This document shows, in pieces, positions 35,502 through 41,670 of a DNA stretch of 42,641 bases. The stretch covers positions 1-42,641 of the forward strand of contig JAJISE010000014.1 in assembly GCA_022848865.1 (NCBI GenBank), written 5' to 3'. The translations under genes were made by a program, and so were the position numbers. Under the pieces are notes generated by a model. The model worked only from the letters and a program-made list of their open reading frames with translations, ran no database searches and had not been told where the DNA came from. The DNA is from Candidatus Thermoplasmatota archaeon. GTDB lineage: Archaea; Thermoplasmatota; Thermoplasmata; RBG-16-68-12; JAGMCJ01. Numbering within the stretch: position 1 is the first letter of the stretch; every line of letters begins with the position of its first letter.

Positions 35502-35527
35502 TGTGTGTGTGTGTGTGTGTGTGTGTG
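35502..35527 (+). repeat. (TG)13 dinucleotide tract
   Basis: Thirteen uninterrupted TG units preceded by TTT. Its partner (CA)9 lies 149 bases downstream in inverted orientation. Confidence 0.97.
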
Positions 35528-35676
35528 CTGTAGTAGTAGGTATCGTGCGGTGATCCGCTACATACATACATACGTAAAGGGACTGGAAGCATCGTCTTAC
35601 AAACGTAACAAAGAATGCTCTCCATGCCCGCCGCCGGGGATCTGAAACGGTCTTCAGTGGAAGCGATGGGGCCCCG

Positions 35677-35694
35677 CACACACACACACACACA
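35677..35694 (+). repeat. (CA)9 dinucleotide tract followed by T6
   Basis: Nine uninterrupted CA units followed by six T. They are complementary to the (TG)13 tract at 35502-35527. Confidence 0.97.
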
Positions 35695-35755
35695 TTTTTT
35701 ATCAATGCATGCTCCTCGCATTCCAGTCATGTCCTTTCTCCTCCGCCTAGTCTCA

Positions 35756-36111
35756 CTACCATCCACGCCAATCGCTCCTGACCTTCCACCACAGCAGCAG
35801 GACCATGACGACGAAGGAACCGATGCCGATCCCGAGCAGGCAGAGAGATATCACCCCTCACCAACTCCCGCAGGGAAACAGCGCGACACCTTTCGCCGAG
35901 CGCCCGACCCCGTTCCTCATCTCCGACAGCTGCTCCTCGAGGGCGAGCGGCTTGACGATTCCGCGCCGCCTTCTCGGACCTCTGCCAGACCGTTCACAAA
36001 TACCCCTGGTTTGACATGCAGATTCACCAATCCGTGAAGACTGGCTACGTTCAGCCGCCAAAAGGGAGAGGGCGATTCGATGGCGCGGCGCGATCCCCGA
36101 CGCGTCCTCAC
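35756..36111 (-). pseudogene. Possible frameshifted remnant ending in a membrane helix
   Basis: From GTG 36111, preceded by GGAG, one frame reads protein-like to FVNGLAEVREGG and then degenerates. The neighbouring frame continues with IVKPLALEEQLSEMRNG and stops at 35858. In that same frame, after the stop, GTG 35854 opens 32 residues with a clear membrane helix and basic end (SLCLLGIGIGSFVVMVLLLW, then KVRSDWRGW), ending at 35756. Joined, this would be a small protein with a coiled-coil middle and a C-terminal anchor. It may be a decayed gene, two tiny genes, or one gene with sequence errors. It lies directly after the last gene of the leftward train. Confidence 0.35.
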
Positions 36112-36123
36112 CGTTCCATCTCC

Positions 36124-36519
36124 TCATCGAATCTTGATCCTCCCGCGAGACCGGAACCATGAGGCCTCGAATCCGAACAGACAATCCTCTCGCTCGGGTT
36201 CCCTGTCGCCACACGTGGACCTCAGCGCGCACCTGAACAAGCACTTCGTACAGACAAACGTGCTACGTGATCGCGTGGTCCTCTTTTGGAAATCGTCCTG
36301 CCTCGTCCTGGGGATGCGAGACGCGCCCGTGGAGACGCGGGACCTCGCTCTCCTTAGTTGGCAAGTGATGCAGAGGAACGTTGCCGCGCCGCACTCGGAG
36401 CACTGCCCTTCTCCTTTCAGCTTCCTCCGGCACATGTCCGATGACTCGCAGTAGAGGGGCTTCTTCCTGACCTCACCGCCGCAGTCCGCGCAGGTTCCCA
36501 GGTCCACGTCCTCACCCAT
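36124..36519 (-). CDS. Cys-rich zinc-finger-like protein
   Basis: A 131-residue protein with many CxxC-type pairs: CADCGG, CESSDMCRRK, CSECGA, CITCQ, CTKCLFRC. It probably binds two or three zinc ions. The second half is very rich in Arg, Ser and Thr and could contact nucleic acid. Start ATG 36519 overlaps the stop of the upstream gene by eight bases (ATGGGTGA), typical of coupled translation; an upstream in-frame start at 36615 would run deep into that gene. It is the last clear gene of the leftward train. No named family recognised. Confidence 0.65.
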   Translation of the reverse strand: MGEDVDLGTCADCGGEVRKKPLYCESSDMCRRKLKGEGQCSECGAATFLCITCQLRRARSRVSTGASRIPRTRQDDFQKRTTRSRSTFVCTKCLFRCALRSTCGDREPEREDCLFGFEASWFRSRGRIKIR

Positions 36520-36808
36520 CGGCGACGCCCTCCCGATGCGGTTCGTTGGCAGAACTCCTGACGCGACCTCGGCGCGGGACCTCTCTCTGAATCTGCTCCA
36601 GGACCCGCGTGGCATGCCTATAGTCCAGCCCGCCTGTTCTCCCTCTCAGCCATTCCACGTTGTCCGCCTCGGTGAACCTAGGGCTTCCGTCCTCGCTCAA
36701 CGCTCCCCTGCCGGATCGTCGGTAGTCCTCAAGGACAGCCTCGAAGGTCTCCTGCGAGATACGGGCCCCTTCGTTGTCCGAGTCCGGACGTGAACGTGTC
36801 GGCGTCAT
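36512..36808 (-). CDS. Unrecognised 98-residue charged protein
   Basis: A hydrophilic protein with two likely helices (ISQETFEAVLEDYRRSG and YRHATRVLEQIQREV) separated by TEADNVEWLRGRTGG, and disordered Arg-rich ends. The pattern could be a small helical DNA-binding domain, but I cannot name a family. The ATG overlaps the stop of the upstream zinc-ribbon gene by four bases (ATGA), and its own stop lies inside the start of the next Cys-rich gene. This tight coupling supports it as a real gene. Confidence 0.6.
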   Translation of the reverse strand: MTPTRSRPDSDNEGARISQETFEAVLEDYRRSGRGALSEDGSPRFTEADNVEWLRGRTGGLDYRHATRVLEQIQREVPRRGRVRSSANEPHREGVADG

Positions 36809-37125
36809 CTCCTGGACTCCTGGAGCGTCATGTAGGTCTTGACCTCAGGGTTCAGGATCAGCCTGGTCCGACTGCATCCTGGACACCTGTATTCGTGTCT
36901 GCCCCTTTGAATTCTCAAACGAAGGTCCTCGAAGTCTCCGGTCCACCCGCAGACCTCACAGCCGACCTTGCCGACGAGTATCACGACGGACCCACAGCGA
37001 TGACACTCACAATCGTATCCGTAGAGATCGTCGGAGTATTGCTGCACCGCTCCAACCCTTCCCAAGACCCTTCCGCACTCAGGACAATAACGGGGCGGTT
37101 GCAGCGATCCTTTTCCCATCCTCAT
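36805..37125 (-). CDS. Multi-zinc-ribbon protein
   Basis: A 106-residue protein built from zinc ribbons: CPECG paired with CHRCG, and CEVCG paired with CPGCS. Beta-strand residues between them (GSVVILVGK) are typical of ribbons. Such small ribbons are common in archaeal plasmids and viruses, usually binding nucleic acid or protein; the role here is unknown. I chose ATG 37125 with GAGG eight bases upstream; a start further up (37203) would translate a TG/CA repeat. The stop overlaps the next gene's ATG. It follows a 105-base gap with an inverted repeat, so a promoter or terminator may lie there. Confidence 0.65.
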   Translation of the reverse strand: MRMGKGSLQPPRYCPECGRVLGRVGAVQQYSDDLYGYDCECHRCGSVVILVGKVGCEVCGWTGDFEDLRLRIQRGRHEYRCPGCSRTRLILNPEVKTYMTLQESRR

Positions 37126-37144
37126 CTTCCCGTCCTCTGAATCT

Positions 37145-37204
37145 TTTGTGTGTCTGTGTGCACCCAAGACGGTCATCGCCGCCTGGGACAGACAGAGACA
37201 CAAA
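37145..37204. repeat. TG/CA-type inverted repeat between genes
   Basis: A 16-base arm TTTGTGTGTCTGTGTG (37145-37160) pairs with CAGACAGAGACACAAA (37189-37204) at 14 of 16 positions around a 28-base loop. It lies in the gap between the 102-residue gene and the zinc-ribbon gene. It resembles the TG...CA pair at 35502-35694 and the C/A-rich wording of the array near 41 kb. Confidence 0.75.
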
Positions 37205-37230
37205 CATTCATTTTCGCCAGCCTCGTTCCC

Positions 37231-37539
37231 TCAGCCCTCTAAGTCCTCGGCATGCCTCCAGTAGATCGTCTTGTGTCTCAACGGTTCGGTCTCGAAGACC
37301 TTGTTGTTTCCGTCGCACCAACACTGCGCGGAGTGGATGAGCACGCCGTCGTCGGCCATGATGAAGGCATGCCTCGCCGATTCCCTTCCAGCCCTGAAAC
37401 CGACCTGGTAGATCGTCGTCCTCTCTGCTCGTTCCTCGGGCGTCCACTGTTCCCGCCAGAGATGCGGCGGCGGGTGCATCGTCGCAAAGACCCGAAGCTT
37501 CTCCTTCTCACTCAGCCTGTCCCATTCTTCCTTTCGCAT
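37231..37539 (-). CDS. Unrecognised 102-residue protein
   Basis: A soluble protein beginning MRKEEWDRLSEKEKLRVFAT, with an HPPPHLWREQWTPEERAE segment, then an alternating strand pattern (AFIMADDGVLIHSAQCWCDG) and a Trp-rich end. The composition is protein-like throughout. GGAG lies eight bases before ATG 37539. Its start overlaps the end of the upstream YkgJ-like gene by 28 bases. The CWC motif might bind a metal, but nothing more can be said. Its partners are probably the neighbouring Cys-rich proteins of the same transcript. Confidence 0.65.
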   Translation of the reverse strand: MRKEEWDRLSEKEKLRVFATMHPPPHLWREQWTPEERAERTTIYQVGFRAGRESARHAFIMADDGVLIHSAQCWCDGNNKVFETEPLRHKTIYWRHAEDLEG

Positions 37540-38009
37540 TGTTCTTTCTCCTGCAGCTTATTGAAATGACGCCTGAGGACCCCCACCCCTGCGATCCCCT
37601 CGAACCTGTTCAAATCCCTCATCGCCCCGTATGCACTCTCGGGACACCGCCCCGGGTATTGTCTGCATATCTCGGGGCGAATCTCGTAGACCATGCACCG
37701 ATACATCTTCATCCTCGGGACCTTCCGAAGAAAAGGGCATCTGCCCTCGATAATCTCCCCGGTCTCAGGATGAAACCACAGGTCTCCGCACAGGTCTCCC
37801 CACGTGCCCCCCAAATCTCCCTCGTCCTCGAACTCGACGAAATCAAAGACGGGATACGTCCCGAGGTTGGACCGGACCACTATAGAATCCTCCCCAATCG
37901 GATCCTCCTCATCGAACCATCTATCAATGTCTGCCTGCTCGTATCCGAGCTCATACACCATGCAGCACCAGCCGCATCGCTTGCACTCGGGGAGCCCATC
38001 CCCCTTCAT
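37512..38009 (-). CDS. YkgJ/UPF0153-type cysteine-cluster protein
   Basis: A 165-residue protein with the family's opening CKRCGWCCMVYELGY (CxxCxxCC) and the later CPFLRK, CMVYEIRPEICRQYPG with PE-C-R-Y spacing. These cysteines bind Zn or an Fe-S cluster in the YkgJ family, whose chemistry is unknown. An insert of acidic residues (FEDEGDLGGTWGDLCGDLW) lies between. ATG 38009 overlaps the stop of the coiled-coil gene (ATGA) and has GAGGGAG eight bases upstream. Finding it inside an integrase-linked gene train is unusual, since the family is mostly chromosomal. Confidence 0.8.
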   Translation of the reverse strand: MKGDGLPECKRCGWCCMVYELGYEQADIDRWFDEEDPIGEDSIVVRSNLGTYPVFDFVEFEDEGDLGGTWGDLCGDLWFHPETGEIIEGRCPFLRKVPRMKMYRCMVYEIRPEICRQYPGRCPESAYGAMRDLNRFEGIAGVGVLRRHFNKLQEKEQCERKNGTG

Positions 38010-38467
38010 CTGTCGCTCTCCCTCTCAGCTTCCTTCAATCTGACCAGGAGACTGTCAAGCCTGTGCGTGGTTTCCTCTATGGCCTCCTCCGCTTCCGTCA
38101 TCCGTTCCTGAGCAGACACTATGTCCATCTGAGCCGATGTCAAGGTCTCGGACAGCTGCTGCACTTCCAGGCGCTCCTGTATGATGCTCAGCCCTCTATC
38201 CACCACATCGAGGTCCGTCCTCCATTCTTCCTTTCCCATCAAGCTGAACAGGAGAATGTCAAGCCTCTCGGCGATCTCCCACGGTTCCTGCTCAAGTCCA
38301 TCCCCCATGACACCTTGGATCATGACGGACAGCTCGTTCGTTCCCAGGCGCTCCGTCGCGATCCTTGCGACCCCACACACATCTATCAGTTCTCGTCCTT
38401 CGACCATCGCGGACTCCGCGACATTCTCCGTTCCCATTTTCTTCTCCAAGTCCTCTATCTCCTGCAT
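38006..38467 (-). CDS. Coiled-coil protein
   Basis: A 153-residue helical protein. The C-terminal half is one long coiled coil (LEVQQLSETLTSAQ to LLVRLKEAERESD); the N-terminal half has shorter helices and hydrophobic residues (ERLDILLFSLMGK). ATG 38467 has a perfect AAGGAGGT eight bases upstream and is preferred. An in-frame TTG at 38584, overlapping the previous stop (TTGA) and preceded by GGAGG, would add 39 residues that read through the 28-bp repeat and look unstructured. No family recognised; structural or scaffold role is possible. Confidence 0.7.
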   Translation of the reverse strand: MQEIEDLEKKMGTENVAESAMVEGRELIDVCGVARIATERLGTNELSVMIQGVMGDGLEQEPWEIAERLDILLFSLMGKEEWRTDLDVVDRGLSIIQERLEVQQLSETLTSAQMDIVSAQERMTEAEEAIEETTHRLDSLLVRLKEAERESDR

Positions 38468-38523
38468 CACTATCGACCTCCTTTTTCCGTGTTCTTCTCC
38501 TTCTCCATGCCGCCCTGGACTGC

Positions 38524-38551
38524 ACTGCATTATTTCACGTGGAATAATCAT
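38524..38551 (+). repeat. 28-bp direct repeat, copy 1, with 20-bp near-palindrome
   Basis: Identical to 41643-41670 at 27 of 28 positions. The core ATTATTTCACGTGGAATAAT (38529-38548) is symmetric at 18 of 20 positions around CACGTG. It lies between the 69-residue gene and the coiled-coil gene. It could be a recombination site or an operator. Confidence 0.9.
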
Positions 38552-38580
38552 CAGGTCCTCCAGGACGCCAACCGTGACCC

Positions 38581-38790
38581 TCAACCTGAACCCTCCAGTG
38601 GTTCCCCCGTGAAGTCCTCGGGATACCTCAGCACCGATGTTCGCAACCAGTCCCAGACACAGCCGACCTTGACCCAGAGCGACGCGTCTGCATATGCCCA
38701 GGGTCTGCCCTCCGGATCGTAGTGGACCTCGCGGGCCTTGACCTTCCCATCGACCCTCACTCTCCTGACGTTCCAGAATCCGTTGCTCAA
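38581..38790 (-). CDS. Unrecognised 69-residue basic protein
   Basis: A small protein with a beta-like N-terminus (VRRVRVDGKVKAREVHYD) and a Trp-rich centre (WAYADASLWVKVGCVWDWL). It starts with TTG 38790, with GGAGG seven bases upstream and only 16 bases after the integrase stop. Small basic proteins next to integrases are often excision or recombination-direction factors. The position fits such a role, but no helix-turn-helix is evident, so this is only a suggestion. Confidence 0.6.
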   Translation of the reverse strand: MSNGFWNVRRVRVDGKVKAREVHYDPEGRPWAYADASLWVKVGCVWDWLRTSVLRYPEDFTGEPLEGSG

Positions 38791-38806
38791 CCCACAGCCT
38801 CCAGGG

Positions 38807-39949
38807 TCAAGCGGCCCCGTTCAGAAGGGCAGTCAGCGACTTCTCGAACCCCTCAAAAAGCGGCTCGATTATCGCCCTCTTGCCCGAGTCGAGGGTCTTG
38901 ACAAGTTCCAACCTCAGCGCACGAATCGTCGCCACCACATCGCCGTTTCCATTCGACGCTGAGACCATCGGCGGAACACTTCCCGAGGACATGGCGTTCT
39001 CCACCCATTCCCTGCTTTCGGGGTCTATCCTGTCCCACTTCGCCTTGACCTTGCGGGGGTCCCGCAGGTCGTAGAGCTCCGTAATGTCCTTGGCCTTGTG
39101 CGCCAGCAGTATCCTTCTGTCGGTCAGGTCCAGCCCGAACTCGCTGGCATACGTGCCGACGGACTTCCTGAACCTGTGTGCCGTCAGGCGCTCCTTGACG
39201 CCCCTTTCCTCCAGTCTCGCCTCCACCCTTCTGAGTTGCTCCAGGACGTTGGCGCGGTTGCGCCGCATGTTCCTAACGTCCTCCACGTAGCCGCCCCCTT
39301 CTGGAGCGTCCAGGTAGGTGTATGGATAGACGCCGTTCTGGAATACGAAGTCGCTCTCGTAGTCGCGGTTCTCCAGGTGCTCCTTCCAGACCTCGGCGAT
39401 GCGGCGGTGCATCGGGATCACGACGCGATATCCGCCCTTGATGACCGGAGTCAGGACCTCCTTGTCAAAGTCCACTTCCTTGACCAGAATCCCATACATC
39501 TGTGCCCTCATTCCCGTGTAGAGTAGTCCGATGACAAGCTGATATTCCTCCAGGGCGCACTCCTTGGCGGCTTCACAAATGTCTGGGATGATCTCCAACG
39601 GGTAAGGCTGATGCGGAGAAAGGGACCCTCTCACCTTCGGTCTCAGGTGGGTCTTCAGCTGAGCCACGAAATTAGGCCACCTGGAATGAGGATGCGCGTT
39701 CGCCAGGAACTTGTAGTATCTGATGACCCGCCCCTCGTAGACGCTGATGGTGCTCGTTTTGAGTCCGGACGCGAGAAGCTTCTTCTCGAAGTCCTTGAAG
39801 TCCTCGATCTGGACCCTGTCCCTGCGGACCTTTCGCTCCCGAAGGAAGTCCGCCCACCTTTGCAGGGTCTCAACCGTTCCCTTCTGGGTCATCGGCGTGA
39901 TCTGAAGGTTCCCCTCGGTCAGTTGCAGGAACTCCTCCACCATCTTCAT
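38807..39949 (-). CDS. Tyrosine recombinase (integrase)
   Basis: A 380-residue tyrosine recombinase. Residues about 1-105 are the SAM-like core-binding domain (ETLQRWADFLRER). The catalytic domain has Arg148 (YTGMRAQMYGIL), a candidate Lys171 in the beta-hairpin (VIKGGYRV), His258-x2-Arg261 (AHRFRKSV), His284 (LLAHKAKD) and nucleophile Tyr293 (ITELYDL). All expected catalytic residues are present, so it is probably active. A C-terminal tail of about 85 residues follows. Its ATG overlaps the stop of the RHH-like gene (ATGA), so the regulator and integrase are made together. It should cut and rejoin attachment sites; the 28-bp repeats are candidates. Confidence 0.92.
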   Translation of the reverse strand: MKMVEEFLQLTEGNLQITPMTQKGTVETLQRWADFLRERKVRRDRVQIEDFKDFEKKLLASGLKTSTISVYEGRVIRYYKFLANAHPHSRWPNFVAQLKTHLRPKVRGSLSPHQPYPLEIIPDICEAAKECALEEYQLVIGLLYTGMRAQMYGILVKEVDFDKEVLTPVIKGGYRVVIPMHRRIAEVWKEHLENRDYESDFVFQNGVYPYTYLDAPEGGGYVEDVRNMRRNRANVLEQLRRVEARLEERGVKERLTAHRFRKSVGTYASEFGLDLTDRRILLAHKAKDITELYDLRDPRKVKAKWDRIDPESREWVENAMSSGSVPPMVSASNGNGDVVATIRALRLELVKTLDSGKRAIIEPLFEGFEKSLTALLNGAA

Positions 39950-40128
39950 GCAGGTTCCTCCTCGGTGAAGCTGTCCAGTGTGCCAGGGTTCTCCTTCGTT
40001 TCCTTCCTGACCTTCTCCAGCACCGCGGTCTTGACCAGTCCGTAGATACTGGTCTTCTCCTGTTCAACGTAGCGCTGGACCTCCTCAAATTCCTCGTCGC
40101 TCACTCCTCCACGCAACCATCTTACCAT
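39946..40128 (-). CDS. Ribbon-helix-helix-like regulator, coupled to integrase
   Basis: A 60-residue protein beginning MVRWLRGGVSDEEFEEVQRY, with SIYGLVKTAVLEKV as a second helix. The pattern strand - helix - turn - helix is RHH-like, and the small size is typical. It shares WLR, EFE and SIYxLxKxA positions with the divergently encoded 40241 protein, so the two are paralogues. I chose ATG 40128; a TTG 12 bases upstream is possible. An A/T-rich TATA at 40169-40158 predicts a near-leaderless mRNA. It probably represses the shared promoter region and therefore the integrase. Confidence 0.7.
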   Translation of the reverse strand: MVRWLRGGVSDEEFEEVQRYVEQEKTSIYGLVKTAVLEKVRKETKENPGTLDSFTEEEPA

Positions 40129-40144
40129 AGTTATCGTCAAGGAT

Positions 40145-40230
40145 ACAGCGTACTCTGTATTTAATATATGCCGTACGTTTCACAGCGTAGCATTGAACCT
40201 TGAGCAAAGGTTGATATGCACTACAGCGTA
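40145..40230. promoter_or_regulatory. Divergent promoter with three ACAGCGTA boxes
   Basis: ACAGCGTA occurs at 40145-40152, 40182-40189 and 40223-40230, all in the same orientation, 37 and 41 bases apart. A TATA-like TATTTAATATAT at 40158-40169 lies between the first two and could drive both directions. Boxes at such positions are natural binding sites for the two RHH-like proteins encoded on either side. Confidence 0.6.
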
Positions 40231-40240
40231 TCCGATAGCT

Positions 40241-40681
40241 GTGAAATGGCTAAGAACCGCGGTGAATCAGGCCGAGTTCGAGGCGATCCACAAGATATCC
40301 GAGGAACAGGGAATCAGTATCTATGCACTGCTGAAGAAGGCCCTTTTCCGGTATCTTCTGGTCCTCACTGACAAAGTACCTGACAATCTGAGTAATGGTC
40401 TTCTGGTCGTCACTGAGAAGGCGGCTGACAAGCTAGGTGATAGATTTCCGGTCCTCACTGACAAGGTAGCTGACGCATTTGACGACGACAAGCTAGCTCA
40501 TTGGGGAGAAAGTTTCGCTCGCAGATTGCTGGAGGCCGAGAAAGAGAGAGAGGAAGAGAGAATTGCCCTCCTCCTTCAAACGCTCCGGCGCATATCTGAG
40601 TTACCCCCAGAGAAAGTCGATGCCTACGTTGCATCACTCGAAGGACTCCTCAAGCAGGTGAAATCGGAGAAACCACCCTGA
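40241..40681 (+). CDS. RHH-like DNA-binding protein with tandem repeats and coiled coil
   Basis: A 146-residue protein. The N-terminus (VKWLRTAVNQAEFEAIHKI, then SIYALLKKALFRYL) matches the 60-residue protein on the other strand. Three tandem 15-16-residue repeats follow (LVLTDKVPDNLSNG, LVVTEKAADKLGDRF, PVLTDKVADAFDDDK; bases about 40358-40492), then a charged helix (RRLLEAEKEREEERIALLL). I chose GTG 40241 to match the paralogue; TTG 40193, close to the predicted transcript start, would add 16 residues. The repeats may be a multimerisation arm. It resembles plasmid copy-control or partition proteins in layout, though not provably in family. Confidence 0.65.
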   Translation: MKWLRTAVNQAEFEAIHKISEEQGISIYALLKKALFRYLLVLTDKVPDNLSNGLLVVTEKAADKLGDRFPVLTDKVADAFDDDKLAHWGESFARRLLEAEKEREEERIALLLQTLRRISELPPEKVDAYVASLEGLLKQVKSEKPP

Positions 40682-40979
40682 GGAAAAAAAGACAGCACTC
40701 CACGACAAATGACACACGGACTGTCTGGCTATTCCCGTTCTTGTCATCTCAGACGTTCCGATCTACACGTCTTCTCTTGATTCTTGATGAAACCCGAGGA
40801 CCCCGAGGGCACTGGCTACGGGGTGGGGCTTCGTGGCGGCGGCGCCGCCGGACCCCGGACATTGTGCATTCCCATTTAATTAATGAATATACCCCCCCCT
40901 CCCCTCCCTACACGGACGCCCTATCGCCCCTGTTTCCGAGGACCCGAGGGGCTTCGCTTGAGCACCCTACGCCCCACAG
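40682..40979. other. Gene-free stretch with GC hairpin and A/T-rich island
   Basis: I find no credible gene. A perfect 14-base palindrome CGGCGGCGCCGCCG (40837-40850) sits in a GC-rich context and would form a strong hairpin. ATTTAATTAATGAATATA (40874-40891) is an A/T island followed by a run of C. Hairpin, A/T island and the array that follows are features of replication origins, but no replication protein gene is nearby. Confidence 0.55.
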
Positions 40980-41634
40980 GGCAGACCTCGCACTAGAGAC
41001 GCGGCAGGGACGCGCTCGGCGTCCTGGAGGCAGAGACACGTCCTTGGACACAGATGCCGCATGCACAGGCTTAGGGACAGCTACAAGGACTCACAGACAC
41101 ACACAGCCTAGCCCGTTGCCCTGGACGCCCTCAGCCACACACACAGCACCCAGGGACAGCCCACCTATTCACCCACCGCACCCATCCAGCCGCAGACCTC
41201 GGACAGCCACAACCTAGCGCGGTACCCTGGACAGGCCCAGACACGCATAGCCACAGCCCCCGCATCCCTGACACCCGCAGACCTCACCCATGACAGCCAC
41301 AGCCGGATACGTCCTCAGACGCGGCACGACGTCCTCGACAGCCTCATGGACCGTGCCGCATCCCGCACAGTCTCAACCATAGGACAGAGACACACACGCA
41401 CAGGATCACTGACGGCCCTCGGTGTGCTCGGCCTCCTGGAGACACAGACAGGTCCTCAGACGTGCATGCCGCGCACACCGCCCTAGAGACAGCCACAGAC
41501 CTCAGACAGACACATCTAGTGCGGTATCCTGGACAGCCTCAGCCGCAAGCTCAGGGAGAGCCGGATCGGACACACACGCACAGGATCACGGACAGCCGCA
41601 GACACATCTAGCGCGGTATCCCGGATAGTCGCAG
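40980..41634 (+). repeat. C/A-rich array of degenerate repeats
   Basis: A non-coding tract in which the plus strand is rich in C and A and poor in T. A 28-base unit, consensus YCTAGYGCGGTAYCCTGGAC plus AGCCTCAG, occurs at 41107-41134, 41213-41240, 41515-41542 and 41607-41634. The 21-base segment ending CGCACAGGATCAC is exact at 41389-41409 and 41569-41589, 180 bases apart. A longer block at 41014-41137 (GCTCGGCGTCCTGGA onward) is repeated with changes at 41426-41545. Many shorter CAGACAC and GGACAGCC words fill the rest. Spacing is irregular, so it is not a CRISPR. Function unknown. Confidence 0.8.
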
Positions 41635-41642
41635 GCCCCACG

Positions 41643-41670
41643 ACTGCATTATTTCACGTGGAATACTCAT
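41643..41670 (+). repeat. 28-bp direct repeat, copy 2
   Basis: Differs from 38524-38551 by one base (A to C at 41666). It lies at the right end of the C/A-rich array, 170 bases before the last gene. The palindromic core is ATTATTTCACGTGGAATACT here. Confidence 0.9.

Larger units (their letters stand above)
35330..35755. other. Gene-free stretch with simple repeats
   Basis: I see no convincing gene here. It contains a (TG)13 tract, a TACATACATACATAC run at 35559-35573 and a (CA)9 tract followed by six T. Open frames crossing it translate the repeats as Cys-Val or His-Thr runs and are not credible. The hairpin-like TG...CA pair followed by T6 could stop transcription from trmJ, though the loop of about 150 bases is long. 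Confidence 0.6.
35330..41670. mobile_element. Putative integrated element with tyrosine integrase and small Cys-rich genes
   Basis: After trmJ the character changes. There is a tyrosine integrase, two RHH-like regulators, many short unrecognised genes overlapping in one direction, TTG starts with good ribosome-binding sites, dinucleotide repeats and a non-coding C/A-rich array. This is the layout of an integrated plasmid or virus remnant. Neither boundary is proven: the left lies somewhere in 35330-36110, and the right between the 28-bp repeat at 41670 and the gene at 41841. No capsid, portal, terminase or replication protein is recognised. An inner unit bounded by the 28-bp repeats (38524-41670) could be a separate, smaller element. 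Confidence 0.5.

Noticed and set aside
35457-35705. Frame translating TG/CA tracts as Cys-Val and His-Thr runs
   Set aside because: The apparent protein is simply the dinucleotide repeat; no start signal or conserved feature.
38468-38584. N-terminal extension of the coiled-coil gene from TTG 38584
   Set aside because: It has a TTGA overlap and a GGAGG, but it reads through the 28-bp repeat and looks unstructured; ATG 38467 has a full AAGGAGGT at ideal distance.
40741-41217. Plus-strand frame of about 158 codons through the start of the C/A-rich array
   Set aside because: Pro/Thr/Arg/His-rich translation follows base composition, covers the GC hairpin and A/T island, and does not continue through the other repeat copies.
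41107-41634. CRISPR array
   Set aside because: Repeats are degenerate and spaced at 106, 302 and 92 bases, with no uniform spacers and no cas genes in the window.
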